Of a stretch of DNA of 64,000 bases, positions 47,634 through 58,886 are shown in pieces (positions within the stretch are counted from its first letter, which is position 1; every line of letters starts with the position of its first letter). A program made the position numbers and the translations under genes. Origin of the DNA: Hygrophila difformis (taxonomy: Eukaryota; Streptophyta; Magnoliopsida; Lamiales; Acanthaceae); contig JAOANR010000003.1 of NCBI GenBank assembly GCA_030278955.1, positions 54,098,902 to 54,162,901 of the forward strand. Reading direction: 5' to 3'. Below the pieces are notes generated by a model. That model made no database searches, was not told the DNA's origin, and saw nothing but the letters and a program-made list of their open reading frames with translations.

Positions 47634-48299
47634 AATGTCAAATCCTGAAAACAAAATGATAGTTTCTGAAAAGATGCTGATGGAAATGTACTTGAGTTTG
47701 ACAATACAAGTATACAACAATAGTTCATAGAGAAATCATTAAGCAAAGGGTTCCATTAAATTCAAATGGCATTCTAAAATTTCACTAGTGTAAGATTAAC
47801 TGATCAATCAAGACATCCACGAAAGGGCTGAGTTAACATCCATTTGGAAAACTCCAAGAATTAAGCAAAGGTTAATGAATTTCCAAGTTGCAAAGAAATG
47901 CAAACTATCCATTGGCAGGTAACTAACTCCTCCAAGTAATTTAGTGAACACGTCTCATTTTGGTAATGCAAAAACGAGACATCTAAATCCCATACATCGA
48001 TCTGGCAACAGGAACTTGGAGAATTTCCTAGCTCTCTTCATTCTTGAAAAATTAAAGAACATAACTTTAAGATCGTATATAACTTCACCCGCATAACTGT
48101 ACACTAATCCAAAATTAACTAACAGATTAAACGTCAAAAATAACTTAAAAAGGCAATGCAGACATCATTCGACTTTCAAGCACATGCATAACCAGAACCC
48201 AATGTTTCCACATCAACAGACAAATCAGGGTTAAACAAGCACAAGAAAAACAGTAGATTACGGAGTTCAAATCAAACCGGGAAGCGTTGCCACCTACAT

Positions 48300-48560
48300 C
48301 AACGAGCTACACCGGGATAGTCGCGTTGATTACAATTCCTATGATTGAGTTTCAGGGGTTTTCGTTGCCCATCGAGAAGTACAAAAAGTGCAACCTAAAA
48401 CCCACACGAGCTTCGTTGCTTCTATGCTGGGGTTGGCAACAGGTCAGTGGCAATGACGTCGTCGCCGATGGGGCCGAGGACGTGACGGCCTGCTAGTGCC
48501 AACGTGGTAGCAAAATGGAGTGTAAATGGTGATGCGATGCGATTGGGGGATTTGGAAATG
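48300..48560 (-). promoter_or_regulatory. 5' UTR exon and proximal upstream region of KH gene
   Basis: A donor-like GTAGGTGG on the minus strand near 48298 can pair with the acceptor at 47646, giving a 5' UTR intron of about 650 bp. The UTR exon is GC-rich compared with its surroundings. The exact transcription start is not seen. Confidence 0.45.
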
Positions 48561-49020
48561 TTAGGGTTAGGGATTTAGGCAATTGATTCCAGAATTGGGT
48601 GCAGCTGAGTGCTGATGGTTAGGTGCTAAGAAGTCTGGAAGGGAATTGTGACTTGGAAATAAAACTTGGGCTTGATCTATTGGGATGTTGGTCTTATGGT
48701 TTTGGGCTTTAGATTTAGGTTTAACATTAATTTCGAGTATAATAATAATTAAAAAAATTAATTAAAAAAATAAAATAAAATAAAATAAAACATCAACAAA
48801 TAAACAACCAAAATTTGGGCAAACGAACACACCAACCAAAACCTGATAAATCTGATATCGACCCAAATTTGTGTAAAAGCATTCCGCCCAAAACCCTTTT
48901 TTTTTCTTGTTTTCTTTCTTATCAAATTTGAGTTGTTTAACCAAATAACTAAAAAAAAAAAAAAAAAAAAAATCCAAAAAAAATAATTAATAAAGTACGT
49001 CCCTAGTATACTTACCAGAA
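48561..49020. other. Low-complexity region upstream of KH gene
   Basis: AT-rich with TAAAA repeats (48765-48790) and a long A run (48951-48972). No gene seen. Confidence 0.5.
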
Positions 49021-49059
49021 AGTATACTTAAAGTAAATTAGCTTATTCAAGATAATTTG

Positions 49060-50045
49060 AAATAAATTAGCTTATTCAGAAAGACAAAATAACTTAAAAT
49101 AGTGTTCAATCAGTTATTTCTGAAACCGCTGCAAATAGCAGCATTTTGGATTTTAACTTATTCTAGGCAAAAAGTTGGTCTCGAAATTGTCAAACAACTA
49201 ATTTTAAATAATTATTACTCACATGATCAGTTAACAGCTAACAGTTAATTCTCAAACAGGGTCATATGCTCTGTTTGCCAAAACAGCTAAATAGAAGGCA
49301 CTGTTTGGCAAATAAGCTAAACTAATAAGCTACTCCTATTTTGTAAGAGAATTTAAGAAATTAGCTTATTTAAAAAGACAAAGGCCCTGTTTGGGAATAG
49401 TTGTTAGCTGTTAACTGATTATGTGAGTAATAATTGGTTAAAATTAGTTGTTTGACAATTTCGAGACAAACTTTTTGCCTAGAATAAGCTAAAATCCAAA
49501 ATGATGCTATTTGCAGCGGTTTCAAAAAGAGCTGACTGAACACTGTTTTAAGTTATTTTGTCTTTTTAAATAAGCTAATTCAGTTCAAATTGCCTAGAAT
49601 AAGCTAATTCCATTTAGCTGTTTTGCCAAATAATACCAAAATAACTTAAAACAGTGTTCAATCAGCTCTTTTTGAAGTCGCTGCAAATAGCAACATTTTA
49701 TATTTTAGTTTATTCTAGGCAAAAATTTAGTGTCGAAATTGTCAAATATCTAATTTTAATTAATTATTACTCACAAAATCAGTTAACTGCTAACAGCTAA
49801 TTCCCAAACATTGACTAAGGCAATTTGAAATAAATTAGCTTATTTATAAAGATAAAATAACTTAAAATGGTGTTCAATCAGCTTTTTTCAAAACCGTTGT
49901 AAATAGTAGCATTTTTTAATTAGCTTATTATAGGCAAAAAGTTGGCCTCAAAATTTTCAAACAGCTAATTTTAACTAATTTATTACTCAAATTACTCACT
50001 TAATCAGTTAACAGCTAACATCTAATTCACAGGCCCTATATAAGT
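49060..50045. repeat. Cluster of four MITE-like copies, one inverted
   Basis: A unit of ~190 bp (AAAATAACTTAAAA..AGTTAACAGCTAA..CCAAACAGGGCC) occurs at about 49085-49270, inverted at 49384-49570, and again forward at 49635-49810 and 49853-50040. All share GCTTATTCTAGGCAAAAAGT and CAGTTAACAGCTAAC. The first two can pair as a long hairpin with ~110 bp between. The GGCCCTGTTTGG ends resemble common plant MITE ends. Confidence 0.75.
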
Positions 50046-50049
50046 ACTA

Positions 50050-50400
50050 CTCCCTCCGTCCCGTATGAATATTCTGTTTTGACTTCTACTATTATTTACT
50101 ACCTCCGTTCTTTTTTAACTGTCACGCACCCACATTTCATGCAATCCAATACACATTTTTAATCATCAATAACTCAAATTGCATGTAAGTAAAAATAATT
50201 AAAATTTGATATTATTAATATATGCGATTAGACGAATCTAACAAGATCCCACTTGACTATATTTTATCTTACATAATTGTATTAAAACTCGAATCAAAGT
50301 TACTCAATAAACAGTGACAAAACCTCCAATGTGTCACTTATAAAAGAACGAATGAAGTATTAATCAATTTTGATAATTACTACATATAAAAAGAATAGTC
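50050..50400. mobile_element. Stowaway-like element (outer), interrupted
   Basis: Begins CTCCCTCCGTCCCG after TA at 50048-50049 and contains the inner element 50099-50357. The far end is decayed, so the right boundary is approximate. Confidence 0.4.
50099..50357. mobile_element. Stowaway-like MITE, nested (259 bp)
   Basis: Ends CTACCTCCGTTCTTTT and AAAAGAACGAATGAAG are inverted with few mismatches; TA TSD on both sides (50097-50098, 50358-50359). Interior has GACGAATCTAACAAGATC. Confidence 0.7.
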
Positions 50401-50454
50401 AATGTGGGTTTGGTTATATTTATATTATCGTATAGTTTTAAGAAATATATTTTA

Positions 50455-50714
50455 CTCCCTCCATTTTCTTAGGATTGCAACATGGATAACTGGCACGTAT
50501 GTCGAGACATATTTTCAACGATTAATAACTTAAATTGTATACAAGTAAAAATTATAAAAAGTTGATATTTTAAAACAATAAGTTTAGACGAATCTAACAA
50601 GATTTCATTTGATTATATTTTTCCTTATATAACTATGGTAAAAATTTGAATCAATATGAAACTATGAATAGTACAAAATAATGGAGTGGTACAGCCTTAA
50701 GAAAATGGAGGGAG
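50455..50714. mobile_element. Stowaway-like MITE (260 bp)
   Basis: TIRs CTCCCTCCATTTTCTTA and TTAAGAAAATGGAGGGAG, TA TSD at 50453-50454 and 50715-50716. Shares GACGAATCTAACAAGAT with 50099-50357. Confidence 0.88.
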
Positions 50715-50716
50715 TA

Positions 50717-51414
50717 TATAATTTTTATTTATATATAATTCAAAATATTAACCATTAAAATTACTGAGAACTAATACTATATGTTATTGGAGCTTTTAGG
50801 ATGGTTGGTTTACTAATATGGTATCAGATACTAGGGTCTCGGGTCTCGTGTCTGAGTCTTACTGTCCCATTTGTATTTGTAGGCTTTATTTTTTATATTT
50901 GCTTTGGTTAGCTATGTTTGAATTGCTTGGGTTTACGTCCCCACTAACAACTTGACATTTTTCGAAAGTTAAGGCAATGAATATGAAAGGAAAAAAGAGC
51001 CACTTGTTTAAACATCAAAATATCTTGTGAATCTTCAAAATTTCCTTGTGAGTTTGTGAAGAGCAATGGAGGGTTAGGTTAGAGTTAGAACTTAGATGAT
51101 ATTATTATTGTTATCGTAATTTCCTAGCACTTTAATTTGTTGCACCTGAATCCCCCAACCTAGTATAGTACTTCAAACCAAACTCTACTATGTCCTGTAT
51201 TTTAATTGCTTATTAGGTGACATGTCACATGAGCATGACCAATCTATGTAGTAGATAGTGGTGGTACAAGACTTTGTCACGTCACTTAATTTTTAGGGTG
51301 ACACCACAATATTTTATTTTAATCAAGTTATTCTTGATATTTTTTGTTGTAACTACTATCCCTAATTTCAATATAGCTTCTACTATTTTTTGGGAAACCA
51401 CTTAAAAATTTTCT
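50717..51414. other. Intergenic, with possible retroelement scrap
   Basis: Has a TGGTATCAGATACTAGGG segment at about 50818 that resembles the PBS-proximal part of plant LTR elements. Otherwise AT-rich with no gene. Confidence 0.35.
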
Positions 51415-54138
51415 GTAACACCCCGGTTTTTTGTCACCCAGGTCGGGGTGTCACCGCCACACCTCTCTAGCAAGACACGGTTTCTCCGAGCTTACTAAAG
51501 AGATGCAAGGCTATGGTTTTTCAGAATTTAAAATATTCAAACAGCCCATTCATATATAATTTAAAAATAATACATCAAAGTTGCAGCGGAAAATAATATT
51601 TACATATATGTATCGCAGCGGAATTTAAATATAGGGCCAACATGGCCTAATCACGGGTTAAACAGGCCCGTTTATGCAAGATCTAGTCTAATACAAAAAT
51701 TCAAAATAATATATCATCCCAAACTTCCCGTGTATGCATATGACGATGCATAACTCTCAACTCTGAAAGAAAAAGATATAAAAATGATTTGGTCAGCAAA
51801 AACTTGCTGAGTAAGTTAACACAAACATGATCATGAGGTTTCAAAGCCTTTAATTAAATTTAGTAAAAACATGCTTATAGGTAATATACAATTTAATTCA
51901 TTCATCCACTAATAATTAAATGGCATTATTCCAAACACGGATTTCCACATGAGCATAACGCAAATTCCATGGTAAAATAATCGCAAGACATAATTTAAAG
52001 GCACAATTTAAATAAGGAAAATATTCAAGTATTTCAGGATTTCACTCTTCCTCTTTTATTCGACATAATCTAGTATAATTTGTTCTTGGGGAATCGAACC
52101 CGCAAGAAAACAGACAATCGCCCTTGGAGAATCGAACCCGCAAGAACTCACATGCATCCTAGGAAATCGAACCCGTAGGAATCAACACATATTCTGGGGA
52201 ATCGAACCCGCAGAAAGACACACCCTGGGGAATCGAACCCGCAAGGTTTGACACGGACATACTGGGGAATCGAACCCGCAGGAAAACATACACCCTGGGG
52301 AATCGAACCCGCAAGGCTTGACACAGACATCCTGGGGAATCGAACCCGCAGGGACACGGACGCCCTTGGGGAATCGAACCCGCAAGGTCAAAACAAGTTT
52401 CACAAATTTCACACGTTTCAACATATAATTTCGCTAGTCGCTGTTTTGCTCCAAAAATATTTAAAAATTCACTTTAAGCCGGATCATTCTAAAAATTTAC
52501 CGGTAACTCTGAAATACAGAGATAAATAAGTTTCATGTTTTATGTTTTTCAATCCGAGATACCCAAACATGTCAAAAACATCAATTTTCACAGAAACGCA
52601 AATCTGTCCGAATTTTATATGTCACAATTTAAAGATTTCAAATTCTACCATAGCAAATCAACTCCAAATTTAATGAAATTTTACAGAGACCATCTTAAGA
52701 CGTTTATCTACAACTTTCATGTTCGGCCAAAGATCTAAATCGGTCTAGATCTAATATCAAAACATCATCAAGTTCGAAACTAATTTTGTTCAAGTTTCTC
52801 GATTTCGGTACGAATGCAGATCCGATCGGCTCAGGTTCGGAGGTTCAAATCTTAATGAAAAGTTCTAAAATTTTACAGAGATGTTCTAAACTCATAGATC
52901 TACAATTCTTATGTTCAACGCCAATCCTAGATCGGTCTAGAACTAAGGTAAAAATCACCAACAAGTTCGAACTAGAGTTCTGTCACGAATTCCAAGATCC
53001 AGATTTAATGCAGTTCGGTTTTGAGTGAATTTCATATATCAAATCATCATGAAAAATTCTGAAAATTTTACAGTAGATAGATCTAAGCCTTAGGAACGTT
53101 TTTCGTGTTTTAAGTTTTCTCGTTTGAACAGGTTTAAGGTTTCTGAAAATTCGTGCACAGCCGTTGCGCCGTTAAGATTTCATGTTGACAGATTTTTACT
53201 TCTTGGTTTAAATCGTTAGATCAGGTGTATTCTAAATTCTCCCAAAACCATAGTAAGGTTAACTTACAGATTGTTGAGCGTTCGGGATCGTCGATTCAGA
53301 GGCGTGGCTTCCAGTCCTCCGTTTATCCTCTCCGTTTGTCGGGTTCTTCGCTCTCGATCCGGATCGGGGATTTAGAATATAAAAAGGATGAGGTTAGGAT
53401 TCGTTTTCGAATCAAGAATGTATAGAGGAATAGATCGGATCTTACCAAGGCGATAGAAGACCCCAAATTCGTCCAAGTCATTCCCTCCTCTCGGTGTTGT
53501 GCCTCCGACGACTCCGGGACTAGGGTTTCGACGTATAGAGAGATTTCGTAGGGTTCCGTAAAGAGTTTGGGGCTTCCAAGAGGGTTTATTTATAGATAAC
53601 TAAGACCTAGGGCGCCCAAGATCTGACTCTAAGAGTTTAGAGTCGAAAGATGTTCAACCGAAAGTCGAAAAATCCGGAATCGGGCGAGAAAATCGCGGAA
53701 CGCCGCGACTGCGCTGCTGGCGCGCACTTGGCGCGGGAATCCCTTTAAAAGCGCGCGGACACCGCACCATCCTGGCCTGGACTTCGGTCTGGGCCGGGTC
53801 GTGCGATCCGTCGGGTCTTTCCTCCTCTCTTTCGGACTTCTATCCCTCTATGTTCCCGGATTCGGATTTCCGGGGTATCTTCGGGCTCCGATTTCCTATC
53901 TTAATTTTTATTCGGATCTAAATTTACATTTGGACTCGGGTTATTGAGTCCATCGGTGTCGGATTTCCGTGTAGCCATTTATTCGATTAAATTGTCTTCG
54001 GCTTCCCGGGTTCTCGGAATTTTGATTCCTTTTTAACTTAAATTCCATTTCTCATTTCCTCTACATTTATTTCTTTATTTATTATATTTATTTTATTTAT
54101 TGTATTTATTTTATGTTGGAAAATTCTCGGGTATTACA
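51415..54138 (-). repeat. 3' LTR of element 4 (2724 bp)
   Basis: Plus-strand ends TGTAACACCCC and CGGGTATTACA. It holds the T-arm-like repeat array (52085-52387) and a GC-rich part near 53690-53860 (repeated GCGCGC). Element sense is minus. Confidence 0.9.
52085..52387 (-). repeat. Nine tRNA T-arm-like units
   Basis: Minus-strand units of about 32-40 bp carrying GCGGGTTCGATTCCCCAG, in nine tandem copies with few changes. GGTTCGATTCC fits the Pol III B-box consensus and can form a T-arm-like stem (GGG/CCC). No A-box, acceptor stem or anticodon arm accompanies them. Confidence 0.85.
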
Positions 54139-54156
54139 GTCTACCCTCCTTAAGAA
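54139..54156 (-). promoter_or_regulatory. Polypurine tract of element 4
   Basis: Minus strand TTAAGGAGGGTAGAC directly before the LTR start TGTAATACCCGAG. Typical position and composition for Tekay-type elements. Confidence 0.75.
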
Positions 54157-54413
54157 TCAACTTCGTCCTCGAAGTTGTGTTTCGGATTTTCTCGTGCCAA
54201 AGTCTTTTTTGTTTGTTTTATTATTTTGTGACTGAACTTAGAATTAAAACTTATAAGCTGCCTACGTACCCGGTGAAGCGATCAAGCCATAACGTAGTTC
54301 AAAAATTTATTTGGGATACATATTGCCGAGCCAAACTAAAATAATGCAACTACTTTATTATGGGGTATCACATCCTCTCCCCCTTAGGACTCCAGTTATG
54401 TCCCCATAACTGC

Positions 54414-55316
54414 CTATTCAGTACTCTCAAGAGGTTTCGGGTTTTGGTCTTTATTCTGAGGGTATTGGTGCCCTTGGTTGTTGCCACCTTGACCGTCTAG
54501 GTTTCGTGGTTGCTTAGGTCGAGTAGTCACATCCTCTCTCTTGTCGATGTTCTCTCTCCGTGTCCGGCAATCACGCAGTTGATGACCATGTCGACTACAT
54601 CGAAGGCATGCTCCAGGCTGAGGGCATCCTCTCGCATAATGCGGTTTACCACACTTTGGACATGGTGACGCATAGTCCCCATGGTTGAAGACTATCCCCG
54701 TTTTCTCCCCATTGTCATTTTGATGTTGTCCTTTCGAGTTTCCATCGAAATAGTCCTTATCCACCTTGTATTCTCCTTGTGGTCCTTGGTTAGCCTCATC
54801 TACCGGTTTCCGTTTCAGTCCTTGGACTCGTGCAACCGCTACCGCACGATCATAAACCGTCTGCAGGTTCGTGAATTGTCCTACTGCAAGTATCTCTCCG
54901 GATATTAAGGTTCAGACCCATCTCGAATTTCTGAGCCTTGTCAGTGTCGGTTGGCACTAGCCTCGTAGCAAATCGTACTAGCTCCTTAAACCGGGTGTAA
55001 TACTCCTGCACCGTCCGTCCCTCTTGCTTCAGTGATAAAAACTCTTCGTACATTGCCGCCTTGGTGCTCATGGGGTGGAATCGGTCCATTAGATCCCCCT
55101 TAAGTTTAGCCCACGAATAAACTTCTTCAGCTTTCTCTAAATTCCTCTGGAGGTCTTGCCACCACTCATCGGCTTCGCCTCCTAAGTAGTAGGTTGCTAC
55201 TCGTGTCCTTGCCTCATCAGGACATTTGATAGCATCCAAGAGCCTATCAAATGTATGGATCCACCCCTCTAGTTTGGCGGGATCCTCCTGCCCATCATAA
55301 CGTGGTGGTTGATAGG
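54414..55316 (-). pseudogene. gag: Gag C-terminal part with two zinc knuckles, element 4
   Basis: Two pieces: 55239-54850 holds the gag core (TYYLGGEADEWWQDLQ, RFHPMSTKAAMYEEFLSL, VQEYYTRFKELVRFA) and 54764-54414 holds CPKCGKPHYARGC and CLRCSRHGHQLRDC (CX2CX4HX4C). They are in different frames, so at least one frameshift lies near 54850-54770. It ends ESTE-stop at 54414. No protease follows. Confidence 0.87.
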
Positions 55317-57776
55317 TGTAATACCCAGAAATTTTCCAACATAAAATAAATGCAATAAATAAAATAAATATAATAAATAAGGAAATAAATGTAAAGGAAA
55401 TGAGAAATGAGATTTTAACTCAAAAAAATGAATTTAATTAAATAAAAAGAATTATTAAAGGTAAATAAATTGTACACCAAAACCCGACACTAATGAACTC
55501 GAGTATTCGAGTCCAAAACATCCAATTAGACCCGAGTGAAAATTTAGAGAGGAAGTAGAGACCCGAAGATACCCCGGAAATCGGAATTCGGGAGCATAGA
55601 GGGATAGAAACCCGAAAGAGAGGCGGAAAAGCACGACGGATCGCACGACCCGCCGGACCGAAGTCCAGGCGAGTGCCGCGCGGTGGCCGCGCGGTGGAAG
55701 GGGAAACAGCGCGCCACGACCGCGCCACCCCACAGATTCGTTTGTTGCGTGAATCTCTCGCCCGAACGCGGATTTTTCGACTTTCGGTTGAACATCTCTC
55801 GACCCAAGACCTTTAGGTCAGATGTTGGACGCCCTAGGGATTGAGAAATCTATAAGTAAACCCCTTGGGAGCCCCAAACAAGTTTACAAAACCCTACAAC
55901 CTTCTATACGTTCGAAACCCTAAATTCGGAGTCGACGGAAAGCACCAAACGGAGGCAGCAGCTTTGGACGAAAATTCAAGGATCTCCAAACGTTGTGGTA
56001 AGCTCTAGTCCGATAAATCTCTTCACGTTTCAATCCGAAAACGGATTCTAACTTCGATTCTTTTCTTTCTACACCCCGTATTGAATCTAGATCGTAGAAC
56101 CCGACGAACGGAGAGGAGAAACGGTGATCTGGAAGCCACGCCTCCGAACTAGACATCCCCGACGTTCATAGACACTGTAAGTTAACTCTTACATGGTTTT
56201 GGGATGAATTAAAACATTCAAAACTAAAAGATTAACAAGAAACCGAAAATCTGTCAACTATTACTTTCTATCGGCGCAACAGATTTGTTGAATTTTTCCG
56301 AACCTTAAAACGAACTCAAACGGAAACACTTAAAACACGAAAAACGTTCCTAAGACTTAGATCTAGCCACTGTAAATTTTTGAGAATTTTTGGAATTGAT
56401 TTGATATGTGAAAACCCATTGAAACCGAGTTGTTTAAATCTAGATCTTGAAATCTTGGACAGAACTTAGGAATGATCTTGATCACGTTTTTGACATAGGA
56501 TCTAGACTGTTTTAGATCTTTGGCCAAACATGAAAGTTGTAGATAAATGTCTTAAGATAATCTCTGTCAAATTTCAGTAAATTTGGAGTTGAATTGCTAT
56601 TGTAGAATTCGAAATCTTTAAACTGTGATGCATTAAACTCGGACAGATTTGTTCTTATGCGAAAATTGGCGATTTTGACCTACTTAGGTATCTCGGATCG
56701 AAAAAGTTAAAATACGAAAGTTGTAGATCTTGATGTTTCCGAGTCAGATATGAAATTTTGAAATTTTTGGAATTAAATCTGATTTTAGACGAATTTTAGA
56801 GTAAACTGTGGTTTACCGGAAACGAAATCTTGAAATCTTGTTGAAACATGAAATTAGCCTTTAAGGTTTTAAATGATTGGGAATTCCTTTGAAATAAAAT
56901 ACGCATGAAATACGATGCTTGCCGAAAGGCAATTGAAATATCTTGCTTGCCGAAAGGCAATTGAAATATCTTGCTTGCCGAAAGGCAATTGAAATATCCT
57001 GCTTGCCGAAAGGCAATTGAAATATCCTGCTTGCCGAAAGGCAATTGAAATATCTTGCTTGCCGAAAGGCAATTGAAATATACTGCTTGCCGGAAGGCAA
57101 TTGAAATATAGAGCTCGCCGAATGGCAATTGAAACATAAACTTGAAACATGAGACATGAGATATGAAACTAGGAGACTCGAAAATTGTTCCTTTTGGATT
57201 ATGCTTTTAAATTATGTCCTATAATTATATTGCTTTGCAAATTATATTTATGATCTTATGAAGTCTCTGTCTTTTGAATTATTGTTAACGAAATAAATTA
57301 AATTATGTGGTGTTGTGCACATGTTTTCTTTAAATATTAAATAATGGCTTTGAAACCCCATAGTTATGTATGTGTTAACTTACTCAGCACGTAGTGCTGA
57401 CCAAAACCATATTTTTTTTTCTTCCAGAGTTGAGAATTATGCATCGTCATATGCATACACGGGAAGCTTGGGATGATATATTATTTTGAATTTTTGTATT
57501 AGACTAGATCTTGCATGAACGGGCCTGTTTAACCCGTGATTAGGCCATGTTGGCCCTATATTTAAATTCCGCTGCGATACATATATGTAAATATTATTTT
57601 CCGCTGCAACTTTGATGTATTATTTTTAAATTATATATGAATGGGCTGTTTGAATGTTTTAAATACTGAAAAACCATAGCCTTGCATCTCTTTAGCAAGC
57701 TCGGAGAAACCGTGTCTTGCTAGGGAGGTGTGGCGGTGACATCCCGACCTGGGTGACCAAAAACCGGGGTGTTACA
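55317..57776 (+). mobile_element. Solo LTR (Tekay/Del type, 2460 bp) in gag of element 4
   Basis: Starts TGTAATACCCAG, ends GGGGTGTTACA, TSD ATAGG at 55312-55316 and 57777-57781. Opposite in orientation to element 4. Related to both other Tekay-type LTRs here. It carries the 28-bp array at 56916-57139 and a GC-rich part near 55620-55740. No real gene inside. Confidence 0.93.
56916..57139 (+). repeat. Eight 28-bp units with GAAA-loop hairpins
   Basis: Unit TGCTTGCCGAAAGGCAATTG plus AAATATCY, eight tandem copies at 28-bp spacing; the last two have single changes. Each forms TTGCC-GAAA-GGCAA, a stem capped by a GNRA-type tetraloop. Confidence 0.9.
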
Positions 57777-58031
57777 ATAGGGATTCACCAACGCTAGATA
57801 ATTGGTTTGAGCTACGGGCGGAGGTACTGCTGCATGTGTCCTATGCACCTCCGCATTTCCCAATGCTACTAGGAATCCCTCTATCGTTTTTAAACGTGCT
57901 TCCATATTATTGGGCGCTTGAGGCACTTGCTCTCCTAGGTTCTGAGGACTTTCATTGTTGTTGGGCGTGTTGGAAAGGTTAGCGTCAGTGCCGTTTGGAC
58001 TCACCTTCCTTGGTTTTCTCCTAGGCGCCAT
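57777..58031 (-). pseudogene. gag: Gag N-terminal part, element 4
   Basis: ATG at 58031, start MAPRRKPRKVSPNGTDANL, then an Asn/Pro-rich part and NNMEARLKTIEGFLVALGNA, as in Tekay/Del gag. Cut at the solo LTR insertion (TSD ATAGG) and continued at 55316. Confidence 0.85.
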
Positions 58032-58385
58032 TTTCTATTATAACGTGTATAGATTAGCTTATCTTGGTTTAGATAGATCGCTCGAACAAGACGTTTCGTA
58101 AATTTCTAATTCCAAATTTTCGGATTTGTTGTTTGGAAATCCAAACAAGATTTTTGGAATAAAGAATGCTTTAATAAAACTTGATTTTTATTGTTCCACA
58201 TGATGAAATTTTCTAATTCGTACAAGAGTAGGAATGGCTAAGGCCGAGAATTCGTAGGTGTGAAATTAGATGAACGCGATCTAGAACTAAGGCAAGATCA
58301 GTCTCTAGTGAGTGTTTCTAATTCGATGTCAAGCCTCTAAGTTATCTAGGTGTAGCAAGAGATCTAAGTTAGTATTCGACAAGAT

Positions 58386-58484
58386 TCTAAGTTCAATTTC
58401 GCCAAGATTCTGAGTTCAAATTCGCCAAGATTCTAAGTTCAATTCGCCAAGATTCTAAGTTCAAATTCGCCAAGATTCTAAGTT
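58386..58484. repeat. Short tandem repeat CAAGATTCTAAGTTCAA
   Basis: Five units of about 19-23 bp (TTCGCCAAGATTCTAAGTTC) in the leader between PBS and gag of element 4. Confidence 0.8.
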
Positions 58485-58685
58485 CATAGAAGAGATGCAA
58501 TATGCAAATACAAATGATGATTCCCCCCAAAAATAATTTAACGCACTTTATATATATATATATTTTTCCCATGGTTTTAAAATAAAAATCTCTCCATGGA
58601 AATAATACTTTAAAATTTAAAATAATAGCCAAAACATAGTTTAAAAATAATAATGGTTTAAAAATAATAGTTTAAAAATAGCCGA

Positions 58686-58882
58686 GCTCTGATACCACTT
58701 TGGTATCAGATATTTTCTTTAAAATAAATAGCTTTAAAATATTCTGGGCTCTGATACCACTTTGGTATAAGATATTTTCTTTAAAATAAATAGCTTTAAA
58801 ATATTCTGGGCTCTGATACCACTTTGGTATCAGATATTTTCTTTAAAATAAATAGCTTTAAAATACCCTGGCTCTGATACCA
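58686..58882 (-). promoter_or_regulatory. Primer binding site in four copies, element 4
   Basis: The iMet-type PBS TGGTATCAGAGC (minus strand) occurs at 58882-58871 next to the LTR and again at 58821-58810, 58759-58748 and 58697-58686, in 61-62-bp tandem units. Each of the three extra copies also has an inverted partner (TGATACC-ACTTT-GGTATCA), forming a small hairpin; the second differs by one base. Confidence 0.88.
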
Positions 58883-58886
58883 ACTC

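Noticed and set aside
48287..48496. 69-codon plus-strand ORF near the KH gene start
   Set aside because: Overlaps the 5' UTR exon on the opposite strand; no recognisable domain.
50818..50870. Copia-type LTR element from a TGGTATCAGATACT match
   Set aside because: No LTR, coding region or second border could be found; left as a low-confidence note only.
52085..52387. tRNA gene cluster
   Set aside because: Only the T-arm/B-box part is present; no A-box, anticodon arm or acceptor stem.
52148..52424. Repetitive ORFs reading GSIPQ..CGFDSPGC
   Set aside because: Pure translation of the T-arm-like tandem repeat.
56916..57139. CRISPR array
   Set aside because: Plant nuclear DNA, and the 28-bp units are directly adjacent with no unique spacers.
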